Shown here: piece by piece, positions 8,993 to 16,761 of the stretch
Numbering within the stretch: the stretch's first letter is position 1
Layout: every line of letters starts with the position of its first letter
Origin: Anaerolineae bacterium
Lineage (GTDB): Bacteria > Chloroflexota > Anaerolineae > Promineifilales > Promineifilaceae
Direction: 5' to 3'
Assembly (NCBI GenBank): GCA_023382655.1
Contig: JAHDWK010000014.1
Location: forward strand, 118,822 to 182,821
DNA: 64,000 bases
Position numbers and translations under genes: made by a program
Notes under the pieces: model-generated
Told to the model about the DNA's origin: nothing
What the model saw: only the letters and a program-made list of their open reading frames with translations
Databases searched by the model: none

Positions 8993-10498
8993 CTATTCGC
9001 GTTCGCGGAGGTGGGGGAAGAGCAGAACTTCGCGGATGGTGGCGTTGTCGGTGAAGAGCATGACCATGCGGTCTATACCCACACCAAAACCACCGTTGGG
9101 CGGCATCCCATAGCGCATCGCCCGCAAATAATCCTCGTCAATGGGGTTTAGTTCGTCGTCGTCTTTGGCATAGAGCGTTTGCAGCATCTCAAAACGCGCC
9201 TGTTGATCCAGCGGGTTGTTTAGCTCGGTGAAAGCGTTGCCCATTTCTATACCGGCGATGAAAAATTCAAAGCGTTCTACGTGCAGCGGGTCGCCGGGAA
9301 TGCCCTTCGCCAGCGGCGAGATTTCGCGGGGGTAGGTGGTGATGATGGTGGGCTGAATAAGCCGGGGTTCCACAAGATCGCCAAAAACGCCATCAATCAA
9401 TTTGCCCCAACCGGCGCTTTCCGGGGCGTGCCCGCCGATGTCACGGATGGCCTGGCGCAGGCTGGCGGCGTCCAGATGTTCCATGTAATCAATTTCGGCG
9501 AACTGTTTGATGGCATCGCGCATGGTCATACGAGGCCAATGACCGCCAATGTGGATGGTTTGGCCCTGGTAGGTGATGGTATGGCTGCCGGTGATAACCT
9601 GGGCCACATGCTGGATCATGCGCTCGGTGAAGTCCATCACGTCACTGTAATCCCAATAAGCAGCGTAAAATTCGAGCATGGTGAATTCGGGGTTGTGTTT
9701 GAAGCTGACGCCTTCGTTGCGGAAGTCACGGCCGATCTCATAGACGCGCTCGATGCCACCTACCAGCAGCCGTTTCAGGTATAGCTCAAAGGAGATGCGC
9801 AGGTAGAGTTCTTGTTTGAGCTGGTTGTGGTAGGTGGTAAACGGCCGTGCTGCTGCCCCCCCATACAAGGGCTGCAAAACCGGCGTTTCTACTTCCAGGA
9901 ATTCGTTGTCGTCCATAAATCGGCGCAGGGCGGTGATGATTTTGGCGCGGGTGCGGAAGACATGACGCACTTCCGGGTTGGTAGCCAGGTCGGCGTATCG
10001 TTGGCGGTACCGTTCTTCCACGTTGGAGAATTCGCTGTGGCGCACAATTTCGCCATCCACCTCTTCTTCTTTCACCACCGGCAGGGGGCTGATGGCTTTG
10101 CTGAGCAGTTTCCACTCGCCGACGCGCAGGCTGACTTCCCCGGCGCGGGTGCGGAACATGACGCCGCTGGCCTGCACAAAGTCACCCAAATCGAGCAGGC
10201 GGCGGAAGATGTGATGGGCTTCTTCGCCCACTTCTTCCTGGCGGACAAAGAGTTGCAGACGGCCGTGTCCATCCTCGATGTGCGCGAACACCGTTTTGCC
10301 CATGTCTCGGAAACTGACGAGACGGCCACAGACCGTGACGGATATTTCTGCCGCTTCATCCGCCTCAAAAGCAGCTTTGGCGTTGGTGGTGGTGTGGGTA
10401 CGCTCCACGCGCAGTGGATAGGGTTCAATGCCTGCTTCCTGAAGGCGTTCCAGTTTCGCCAGGCGTTGTTCTTCCAAATGGGTTGGTTGCCAGCTCAT
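8993..10498 (-). CDS. lysS: Lysyl-tRNA synthetase, class II
   Basis: The protein has 501 residues, the usual length for LysS. It has an N-terminal OB-fold anticodon-binding domain (about 50-145) and a class II core with motif 2 (FRNEGVSFKHNPEFT at about 255-270) and motif 3 (GFGVGIDRMVMLF near the C-terminus). It charges tRNA-Lys in the cytosol. A Shine-Dalgarno AAGGTGA lies just upstream of ATG 10498, very close to the U-run of the preceding greA terminator. This suggests either read-through or a promoter inside the short gap. Confidence 0.97.
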   Translation of the reverse strand: MSWQPTHLEEQRLAKLERLQEAGIEPYPLRVERTHTTTNAKAAFEADEAAEISVTVCGRLVSFRDMGKTVFAHIEDGHGRLQLFVRQEEVGEEAHHIFRRLLDLGDFVQASGVMFRTRAGEVSLRVGEWKLLSKAISPLPVVKEEEVDGEIVRHSEFSNVEERYRQRYADLATNPEVRHVFRTRAKIITALRRFMDDNEFLEVETPVLQPLYGGAAARPFTTYHNQLKQELYLRISFELYLKRLLVGGIERVYEIGRDFRNEGVSFKHNPEFTMLEFYAAYWDYSDVMDFTERMIQHVAQVITGSHTITYQGQTIHIGGHWPRMTMRDAIKQFAEIDYMEHLDAASLRQAIRDIGGHAPESAGWGKLIDGVFGDLVEPRLIQPTIITTYPREISPLAKGIPGDPLHVERFEFFIAGIEMGNAFTELNNPLDQQARFEMLQTLYAKDDDELNPIDEDYLRAMRYGMPPNGGFGVGIDRMVMLFTDNATIREVLLFPHLRERE

Positions 10499-10511
10499 GC
10501 TTCACCTTTTC

Positions 10512-10539
10512 AAAAAAAAGCCCGTGTCATTCACGGGCT
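10512..10539 (-). terminator. Intrinsic terminator after greA
   Basis: On the minus strand AGCCCGTG pairs with CACGGGCT (10519-10526 with 10532-10539) and is followed by a run of U (A-run 10512-10519 on the plus strand). The U-run ends about 13 nt before the lysS start codon. Confidence 0.85.
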
Positions 10540-10573
10540 AGGTAGTGTTTTGGATTACGGCCGTTGGGCCTGT

Positions 10574-11056
10574 TTACTCAATCTTGACCACCCGGAATTC
10601 TAACATGCCATTGGGGGCATTCACCCGCACCGTATCGCCCCGCTTTGCGCCCAGCAGCGCCTTGCCCAGCGGACTTTCATTGGAGATGCGACCCTCTTCC
10701 GGGTTAGCTTCGGCAGCGCCTACCAGATGGTACTTTTCTTCGTCGTCAAAACCTTCCTCAGAGATGGTTACCCAACTGCCAATGCGCACGACATCATGTT
10801 TGCCGTTCTCTTTAATCAGTTGATAATTTTTGAGGATTTCTTCCAATTCCTGGATGCGCCCTTCCACAAAAGCCTGGTCATTGCGGGCGGCTTCCAGACC
10901 GGCGTTTTCCACAAAGTCATCGTCCTGGCCGTCTTCAAACGCGGCTTGCAAACGGTCGGCCACTTCTTCGCGCTTGACTGTTTTCAGGAAATCCAGTTCT
11001 TTGGTTAGTTTTTCTACACCTTCTTGGGTGAGTAGATGAGGTTTCAGAGTTGTCAT
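10574..11056 (-). CDS. greA: Transcription elongation factor GreA
   Basis: The 160-residue protein has the two GreA parts: an N-terminal coiled coil (LTKELDFLKTVKREEVADRL, with the acidic tip around QDDDFVENA) and a C-terminal FKBP-like domain (GDTVRVNAPNGMLEFRVV). It enters the RNA polymerase secondary channel and stimulates cleavage of backtracked transcripts. It is transcribed from a recognisable promoter at 11130-11157 and ends in an intrinsic terminator before lysS. Confidence 0.96.
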   Translation of the reverse strand: MTTLKPHLLTQEGVEKLTKELDFLKTVKREEVADRLQAAFEDGQDDDFVENAGLEAARNDQAFVEGRIQELEEILKNYQLIKENGKHDVVRIGSWVTISEEGFDDEEKYHLVGAAEANPEEGRISNESPLGKALLGAKRGDTVRVNAPNGMLEFRVVKIE

Positions 11057-11129
11057 TTTCTAGCCTTATTAAGGGAAATACCGCTGCTGCCAGCGGTATG
11101 CTTCCTTTGTGTTTGAAGTTAGGGGCGGG

Positions 11130-11157
11130 ATTATAGCAAATTCGGTTGCAATGTCCA
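11130..11157 (-). promoter_or_regulatory. Sigma-70-type promoter for greA
   Basis: On the minus strand TGGACA (11152-11157) and TATAAT (11130-11135) are separated by 16 bp. The predicted leader is about 65 nt and contains a small hairpin (ATACCGCTG/CAGCGGTAT, about 11080-11100). Confidence 0.7.
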
Positions 11158-11189
11158 GTTTGTTTTAATAAACTTCCGCCTTCGTGGAA

Positions 11190-11223
11190 ATTGAGAGAAT
11201 GTCCAATTTCTCCATCTCTCAAT
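11190..11223. repeat. Intergenic inverted repeat
   Basis: ATTGAGAGA (11190-11198) and TCTCTCAAT (11215-11223) form a perfect 9-bp stem. The internal words are variants of the arms, as in the other word-repeat hairpins. It precedes the small membrane protein gene. Confidence 0.6.
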
Positions 11224-11242
11224 CTCATTATTTGGGGATGAC

Positions 11243-11437
11243 ATGACAAAACGACAATTAGGTCTTCTGTTCATTTTGCTGGGGATCACGGCCGTGCTGG
11301 GCCTGTTCGCTCTCGACATTGTCCGCGCCGGGCAGCACCAGGGCATTGGCCCGGCGCAAAAGCAGGCGATGGCCGCCGCCGGGTTGGCGGTGTTGGTGGG
11401 GCTGACGCTGCTGCCATTAGGAGATCGTCCCGCATGA
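11243..11437 (+). CDS. Small two-segment membrane protein
   Basis: This is a 64-residue ORF with a basic start (MTKRQLG) and two hydrophobic stretches (about 6-27 and 42-58). A GGGGATGAC sequence before ATG 11243 may serve as ribosome binding site. It contains an ACGGCCGT octamer, as the older genes here do, which supports its being native. It is followed after 22 bp by the glycosyltransferase, so it may be an accessory subunit. No family is recognised. Confidence 0.55.
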   Translation: MTKRQLGLLFILLGITAVLGLFALDIVRAGQHQGIGPAQKQAMAAAGLAVLVGLTLLPLGDRPA

Positions 11438-11459
11438 ACCTACAAATGACCAGTGACAA

Positions 11460-13190
11460 ATGACAAATGACAAATTAGAAAAAGCAATCCTGATAGCAGC
11501 CCGTATGTTAATTGGGCTGGCGCTGGCGGCGTTTGTGGGCTATCTGGTGGTGTACACCATTTACGCCGTGGAGTTGTTCCGTTTTCCCTTTGATTATGAC
11601 CAGGGTGAGGGGTTTGAACTGATGGATACGGTGCTGTTCAGTCAGGGGGAGTGGCCGTACCGGGACAATGACCAATATCCCTTTTACTCCTCCAATTATC
11701 CGCCACTGTTTCACGTCATCATTGTGCCGCTGGTGTGGATTTTTGGGCCGCAGTATTGGACGGGGCGGCTGGTTTCTTTTCTGGGGACGCTGGTCACGGC
11801 CGTAGCCATCGCATATGGTGTGCAGCGGCACATCCGGCGCTGGTGGCTGGCGGTGTTGGTGGGGCTGGCCTTCCTGGCCTCGAACTATGTGTACCATGTG
11901 GGGCCGCTCTTCCGGCAGCATATGTTCATGGTGATGTTGGAGACGCTGGCGGTGGTGTGGTTGACTATTACCATTGACAAGGAGGAACGCGACGGCCGTA
12001 CTTACCCCAAACGATTACTCATTGTCATGCTGCTGCTGTTGGCGGCTGGTTATACCAAACAATTGGCTTACGCCACCGTCATTGCTGTGTTCATCTTCCT
12101 CTTTATTCGCCACCCCAAACGAGCGATTCTGTGGGCCATCCCGTTTGCGGCCGTTACTGGCCTGATTTTTTTGGGGATCAATTGGGCGACGGATGGTTAC
12201 TGGTTCTTGAATACGGTGACGGCCAACATAAATCCGTTTGTGCCGGGGCAGGCGCAAGGCTTGTACCGGCAGTGGTTTAACCTGCATACGTTGTTGGTGG
12301 TCACGGCCGTACTCTACGCTATCTACCAGCTTTATTTTGAACGGTTGTCAGCTTATTCCATCTGGTTTGTGGTGGCGGCGGTGAACAGCGTCACTGCCGG
12401 GAAATGGGGCGCGGGTGAATCCTATTTTGCCACGGCCATTGCGGCCAGTTGCCTGTTGACGGGATTGGCTTACGGCCGTTTGCTCAACCACCTCCAAAAA
12501 AATCAAACCGCAAGTCAACTGTCATTCCGAGCGAAGTCTTCGGAGCGAGGAATCCCACCTGAACAGCCAGCGCAAGGGGATTCCTCGGAAGACCTCGGAA
12601 TGACAAATAAACACCATTTGGGACGTTGGGTATACCCCCTGGCGCTTGTGATCATCCCCCTTTTGTTTTTGTGGCAGGCGGAGCGGATGTTTCATATGCC
12701 CACGCACACGCCCGCGCTGGCGGGGATGGCGCAGGCGTTGGGCAAACCGACCGAGGTGTGGATTGCGCCGCAGACCTCTTGCTCCGCGCCGCGCCCGCCA
12801 GAATCTATTCCCTATGTGGACGCGGCGGGGGTTTCATTGTTGGGGCGGCCACCCAACGCGGCTGATACGGCCGCGGGGAAAACAATTGCCGCGGCCATTG
12901 CCCAGGGGGAGACGGCTGCTTTTGCCGAAGACGCCGGTTTCAATTTTTATATTGATCGCGATGTGATCACTAATCCCACGCAGCTACTCAACCTGTATAA
13001 CAATAACCAGGTTGACCTGACGGATATGCTGGCCATGCTGGACGAGCAAGCGTTTGACACAGTGGTACTAAGAGCGCAGTTTTATCCACCGCCTGTTTTG
13101 GATATGATTGGGCAACGGTATGAAACACAAGAGCTGGTGCAGATGAATGGCTTTGTCTATTGCATCATGCGGCCACGAGTTAGAGATTAG
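11460..13190 (+). CDS. GT39-like polytopic membrane glycosyltransferase carrying an in-frame repeat insertion
   Basis: This 576-residue protein has many membrane segments. The N-terminal luminal loop contains FDYDQGEGFELMD, with acidic residues in the position of the catalytic loop of GT-C enzymes (ArnT/PMT type), followed by YPPLFHVIIVPLVW. It probably transfers a sugar from a polyprenyl-phosphate donor at the outer membrane face. Residues about 354-382 are encoded by an 87-bp palindromic repeat (12519-12605). Because 87 is 29 codons the frame is kept. The start lies in a tandem TGACAAA repeat, so the first codons are uncertain. Confidence 0.8.
   Translation: MTNDKLEKAILIAARMLIGLALAAFVGYLVVYTIYAVELFRFPFDYDQGEGFELMDTVLFSQGEWPYRDNDQYPFYSSNYPPLFHVIIVPLVWIFGPQYWTGRLVSFLGTLVTAVAIAYGVQRHIRRWWLAVLVGLAFLASNYVYHVGPLFRQHMFMVMLETLAVVWLTITIDKEERDGRTYPKRLLIVMLLLLAAGYTKQLAYATVIAVFIFLFIRHPKRAILWAIPFAAVTGLIFLGINWATDGYWFLNTVTANINPFVPGQAQGLYRQWFNLHTLLVVTAVLYAIYQLYFERLSAYSIWFVVAAVNSVTAGKWGAGESYFATAIAASCLLTGLAYGRLLNHLQKNQTASQLSFRAKSSERGIPPEQPAQGDSSEDLGMTNKHHLGRWVYPLALVIIPLLFLWQAERMFHMPTHTPALAGMAQALGKPTEVWIAPQTSCSAPRPPESIPYVDAAGVSLLGRPPNAADTAAGKTIAAAIAQGETAAFAEDAGFNFYIDRDVITNPTQLLNLYNNNQVDLTDMLAMLDEQAFDTVVLRAQFYPPPVLDMIGQRYETQELVQMNGFVYCIMRPRVRD
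12519..12605. repeat. 87-bp palindromic interspersed element, copy 2, inside a gene
   Basis: This copy has the same ends (CTGTCATTCCGAG and CTCGGAATGACA) and the same length as copy 1 at 8901-8987; only the centre differs. It lies within the glycosyltransferase reading frame and adds 29 codons without a stop. The residues it encodes (LSFRAKSSERGIP at the start) look unlike the membrane protein around them. Confidence 0.88.
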
Positions 13191-13214
13191 AGATTCCCCC
13201 ATCTCTAATCTCCA
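13180..13214. repeat. Small mirrored word-repeat hairpin
   Basis: Tandem TAGAGAT words (13180-13195) face ATCTCTAATCTC (13201-13212). The hairpin overlaps the stop codon of the glycosyltransferase gene and lies before the zinc-ribbon gene. Confidence 0.6.
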
Positions 13215-13223
13215 AGTACAACT

Positions 13224-13751
13224 ATGCTCACAGAAGTTGCCTGCCCTAACTGTTTACACCCGATTGACATTCGGCAGCACGGCCGTCATATAACCTGTGC
13301 CGCCTGTCAGAGCCAGTTTGTGCTGGATGGACACATCTGCCCCCGCTGCAACGCCTACCATGCCCAGGAACAGGGCTTCTGCGGCGAATGTGGCACTGTT
13401 CTCAGCCGCGTTTGCCAGAAATGCCACACGTCGAACTGGGCCGGTGATGAATACTGCAAACAATGTGGCACGGCCATGGATATCTTGGAGCTATTGAAAG
13501 TCAATTATGCCCAGACCACGGCTGACAGGCTGCAAGCCCACATGGATTGGTCAAAGGAAATCAAGGCAAAGGAGGAGGCTGACTCGCAACGGCGCATGGC
13601 ACAGCTAATGGTTGCGGAGCAAGCGCGGCTGGAAGAGTTGGCTCGCCACCGTGCGGCTCAGAGCCAAAAAGACAAACATCTGTTTTTGCTCATCGCTCTC
13701 CTGGTTTTTCTTTTTTTGGTGATTGTTGCCTTGCTCATGCAATTTTTTTAG
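13224..13751 (+). CDS. Zinc-ribbon protein with C-terminal membrane anchor
   Basis: The 175-residue protein has four C-x2-C knuckle pairs in its first 80 residues (ACPNC, CAAC, CPRC, CGEC, CQKC, CKQC), giving two or three zinc ribbons of the DZANK type. A charged coiled-coil-like helix (about 105-150) and one C-terminal membrane segment (LFLLIALLVFLFLVIVALL, about 154-172) follow. It is likely a tail-anchored scaffold with the ribbons in the cytosol. Function unknown. Confidence 0.78.
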   Translation: MLTEVACPNCLHPIDIRQHGRHITCAACQSQFVLDGHICPRCNAYHAQEQGFCGECGTVLSRVCQKCHTSNWAGDEYCKQCGTAMDILELLKVNYAQTTADRLQAHMDWSKEIKAKEEADSQRRMAQLMVAEQARLEELARHRAAQSQKDKHLFLLIALLVFLFLVIVALLMQFF

Positions 13752-13835
13752 TGGTTTCGTTCTTGTCCACGCCGCTGGCCTGGTCTTTCCAGTTGGGGTA
13801 AAAGAAATAAAACTTCACCTCTTCCGGGGCGATAG

Positions 13836-13970
13836 CCTCTCTTCGCTGGTGGCCTGGAGACCAGGTGGCCGGGCAGCACAACTAAAAACCCAGGTAACCA
13901 AAGTTACCCCTGTCGGCATGGGGGACAGGTAAGGGCGTTACGGGGTATGGGTTTTTCGGGGAAGAGAGGG
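13836..13970. other. Nested inverted repeats between convergent genes; possible structured RNA
   Basis: An outer pair CCTCTCTTC (13836-13844) and GAAGAGAGG (13961-13969) encloses a CCTGGAGACCAGG hairpin (about 13853-13865) and a long imperfect stem whose arms begin with AAAAACCCAGGTAACC (13884 on) and end with GGGTATGGGTTTTT (to 13956). The stretch contains no convincing gene. It could be a terminator region or a non-coding RNA. Confidence 0.4.
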
Positions 13971-14017
13971 GAAGTCAGGCGATTCGGATTTCCATTGAGA
14001 GTGGCTGACCAGACGGA

Positions 14018-15514
14018 TTATTTGTTGTCTGGAACAGCAGGTGGGGAGCTGGCTTCGCTTAGCTGCTGCCAGGCTTTGTCAGCAGCTTCTTCGAGCCATT
14101 TCTGGTACATAGCCATTGTTTCTGGGGGAAGTTTGTCTTTGGCGTAAGCGTCCTCAAATACAAGGCGGATCTGGGCAACGCGGTTCATAAAGCCGATGAA
14201 TGACACCTGTAACCGGGCTTGTTGAGCTGAAAAGCGTTGAATCTGTTCAACGGGGTCTTTCCAAAAGCGTTGGCTGTACATGGCCAGGAAGCTGCCAATA
14301 CCGGCGAAAGCTGCTGCAAGTTGCTGCCAGGGTTCATCAGACAAGGTGAGAAGAATGAATGCCCAGATTACGATAACAGTACCCACGATAAAAACACCAA
14401 CACTCATCCATTTGCTGGTAGCAGAACTACGTCTGGCTTCCAGGGTGAGTTCTTCCCAACGTTGGCGTGCGATATCTTCAAATTCAACCAGGGGCGCACG
14501 GTATTCGGCTAATGTTTGGCTTTGGGCTTCTGTGAAGAAAGCAGTTGCCTCGCTGCCACCGAGTTCTCGCATAATTTGGGCGGCTGCTTTTGGATTTTCG
14601 GTGCTTCGATTTTTGACGTGAGCTGCAAATTCTTCAACACTGAGATTTCTAGCAACAGCAACGGCTCGTTGTCTGGGGCCACTATCATAACGGTAACTAA
14701 TGTCACATAGTTCTCTGTGAATTTTGGATTGCAATGTTGGATTTTGCCGTATCAATGCTTTTACAATTTTCGCAACATTCGTGGAGTTAAACGAATCCTC
14801 AGGACGCTTAGAACTACGGATTATCAGATCGTTTAGGACTATAAGCTCAATCTGTTTCAGGCTGTCCTCTGGCATAAACTCTATTAAATTACCCTTCCAT
14901 TTATACGAAGAAGGACTTATAAGATAATCCAAGGCTTGTGAAGCCACTAATTCATTGGTGTCTTCAGTTGCCAAAACATGGAGTCGCAACGCCGATAAAC
15001 CTATAAGCTCCCGTGCCACACGAAGGATGTGGCGCCTGATTTCGAAATTTGGATCATTCAATAGCTCAATAAGAATGTCTAAAGTACTCGCCCCGACCAT
15101 CCCTAACGCCATGATGACATTCTTTCGAAGCTCAAAGTCATCTTCTTCGTTTAAATATGCAGTTAAAATAGATTGGGCTGGCGTACCAACGGTTCCCAAT
15201 TCAATAATAGCTTGATTTCTTACAAATACTTCAGGATCTTCTACTGCCAACTTCAATAACTCAATTGATGGTTGCCCCAAACGGCCGAGACCTACAATTG
15301 AGCGTTCTCGAACTATTGCATCTTCATTTTGGAAAAGCTCCATACAATATTTAAGAATTGGCTCTCCAATTTGCTTTACTTTTTCTTCAAGCTGATAATT
15401 GCTTATGTCAATAGAGGAATAAAGACGGCTATTATCAGGATCTACTATTGTAACTTTTCCAACTAGAACCAAATCTCTGTATTCCTTTATCAGATTATCG
15501 ATCTCACCTGCCAT
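14018..15514 (-). CDS. HEAT-repeat protein with C-terminal membrane segments
   Basis: The start MAGEIDNLIK at 15514 is preferred because it has GGAG upstream and avoids overlap with the gene before it. Residues about 50-200 hold HEAT/PBS-lyase-type repeats (SIVGLGRLGQPSIELL, QAIIELGTVGTPAQ, NVIMALGMVGAST). Near the C-terminus there are two membrane segments (VGVFIVGTVIVIWAFILLTL and LAAAFAGIGSFLAMY). It is the last gene of the defence-type operon and lies 35 bp after the DUF262-AlbA gene. A membrane-tethered adaptor or effector role is an inference. Confidence 0.7.
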   Translation of the reverse strand: MAGEIDNLIKEYRDLVLVGKVTIVDPDNSRLYSSIDISNYQLEEKVKQIGEPILKYCMELFQNEDAIVRERSIVGLGRLGQPSIELLKLAVEDPEVFVRNQAIIELGTVGTPAQSILTAYLNEEDDFELRKNVIMALGMVGASTLDILIELLNDPNFEIRRHILRVARELIGLSALRLHVLATEDTNELVASQALDYLISPSSYKWKGNLIEFMPEDSLKQIELIVLNDLIIRSSKRPEDSFNSTNVAKIVKALIRQNPTLQSKIHRELCDISYRYDSGPRQRAVAVARNLSVEEFAAHVKNRSTENPKAAAQIMRELGGSEATAFFTEAQSQTLAEYRAPLVEFEDIARQRWEELTLEARRSSATSKWMSVGVFIVGTVIVIWAFILLTLSDEPWQQLAAAFAGIGSFLAMYSQRFWKDPVEQIQRFSAQQARLQVSFIGFMNRVAQIRLVFEDAYAKDKLPPETMAMYQKWLEEAADKAWQQLSEASSPPAVPDNK

Positions 15515-15549
15515 AAAAATACTTATCTCCAACTTCCCTGATTGCGGAC

Positions 15550-16722
15550 CTAATTTCCCCAACGGCCGTTGACATACGCAATCAAATCTGGCCCTGGTAA
15601 TTCTTTACTTTGGGCACCAGCCCGAACATATAATTTGCCATTGACAAAGGCCGGTTCCGGAGCTGGGTTCACTTGAATCTGAGCAATATCGTGGCCTTGC
15701 AGCGTATGGCGCTTGATCTTAAAATATTGAAAAGCAGCCGCTACGCTGAGACTATTGTCAAGCATATCTCTCAGGAAGAGTTCATAACCATCCCAATTCG
15801 CCTTTCCTCGATTGGCAATGCCATACTCTTTTTCTATGCCGATGATAGTGCCATCATCAGCCACGCCAATAACCAGTGTGCCGCCATCCGTATTCATAAA
15901 GGCGGCGACGGCTTTGGTGATGTTGTCACGCATGCCATTGTCATGTCGACCGGTGTGGGGATTGCGGCAAGCACCAACTTTGAATTCTTGTGTTTGTGAT
16001 TCACCGGAGGCAATTAATGCCATTAACCTGGGATCTGGACTAAATTTCCTGACGATGGCAAGGTCTTCTTCTTGCATCATCATTCCTCTTGAATTGATGC
16101 TTGAAATGACAGGAAAAGGATCTTCATCAGGAGCTAACAAAATGCTTACTAATTGAAAGTTGTTGAGAATGACTTCAGCAGCCAGGAACAACTCAAAGTC
16201 AGTATTTAATGACTCGTTTATCTTTTGGCGGAAATATAAATAAGCCTTCGAAAGAAGGTTTTTTGTCTTCGTTTCCCGCTCAAATAGTATGTTTTCAAAA
16301 GATTCATGATCTGAAGGTGTTAGCATAAGCTTGGATTGCGGCTCTCTCTCCAATGGCCAACTTCTTAAGAACAAGAAGGTATTAATCCTATCTGAAAACT
16401 GCGATTTATTTTCAGAATCCTTTGGCACTGAATCACGTAGAGCGGCAAGAAGTAGACAAACTGTTATTAGACGCTGTTGCCCATCAAGAATAAGATACCT
16501 TTGAAGCTTCCGATTGGTATCCCGTAAAGGCATCAAGACAATAACACCAAAGAAGTGTTCTCGATTTCTGAAGGATGGATCCAGATACCTGTTTATATCC
16601 TCCCACAAATCTTCCCACATCCTATCAACCCAAGCGTAACTTCGTTGGAAAGTCGGCACGATATATTGCCTGTCAGTGTAACCAATAAGGTGTTGGATAC
16701 TTCCTACTCGTGCAGAAATCAT
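15550..16722 (-). CDS. DUF262 (GmrS-like) N-terminal part fused to Schlafen AlbA_2 domain
   Basis: Residues 22-31 (VPTFQRSYAW) and 80-85 (DGQQRL) are the hallmark motifs of DUF262, the ParB-like NTPase fold of GmrSD-type modification-dependent restriction enzymes. The DUF262 match stops after SINSRG (about 208-213), where normal proteins continue for a long helical part. From about 240 an AlbA_2 domain follows (ESQTQEFKVG, AAFMNTDGGTLVIGVADDG), as in Schlafen-type proteins that bind nucleic acid. The protein thus joins two conflict-system sensor domains. It lies 39 bp behind the methyltransferase gene. Confidence 0.82.
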   Translation of the reverse strand: MISARVGSIQHLIGYTDRQYIVPTFQRSYAWVDRMWEDLWEDINRYLDPSFRNREHFFGVIVLMPLRDTNRKLQRYLILDGQQRLITVCLLLAALRDSVPKDSENKSQFSDRINTFLFLRSWPLEREPQSKLMLTPSDHESFENILFERETKTKNLLSKAYLYFRQKINESLNTDFELFLAAEVILNNFQLVSILLAPDEDPFPVISSINSRGMMMQEEDLAIVRKFSPDPRLMALIASGESQTQEFKVGACRNPHTGRHDNGMRDNITKAVAAFMNTDGGTLVIGVADDGTIIGIEKEYGIANRGKANWDGYELFLRDMLDNSLSVAAAFQYFKIKRHTLQGHDIAQIQVNPAPEPAFVNGKLYVRAGAQSKELPGPDLIAYVNGRWGN

Positions 16723-16761
16723 ATCTCATTCCCGGCGAAATCGTTTCTGAGGTTATAACAA

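Noticed and set aside
13723..13932. 69-codon frame in the gap after the zinc-ribbon gene
   Set aside because: It spans inverted repeats, has no start signal and no coding-like composition.
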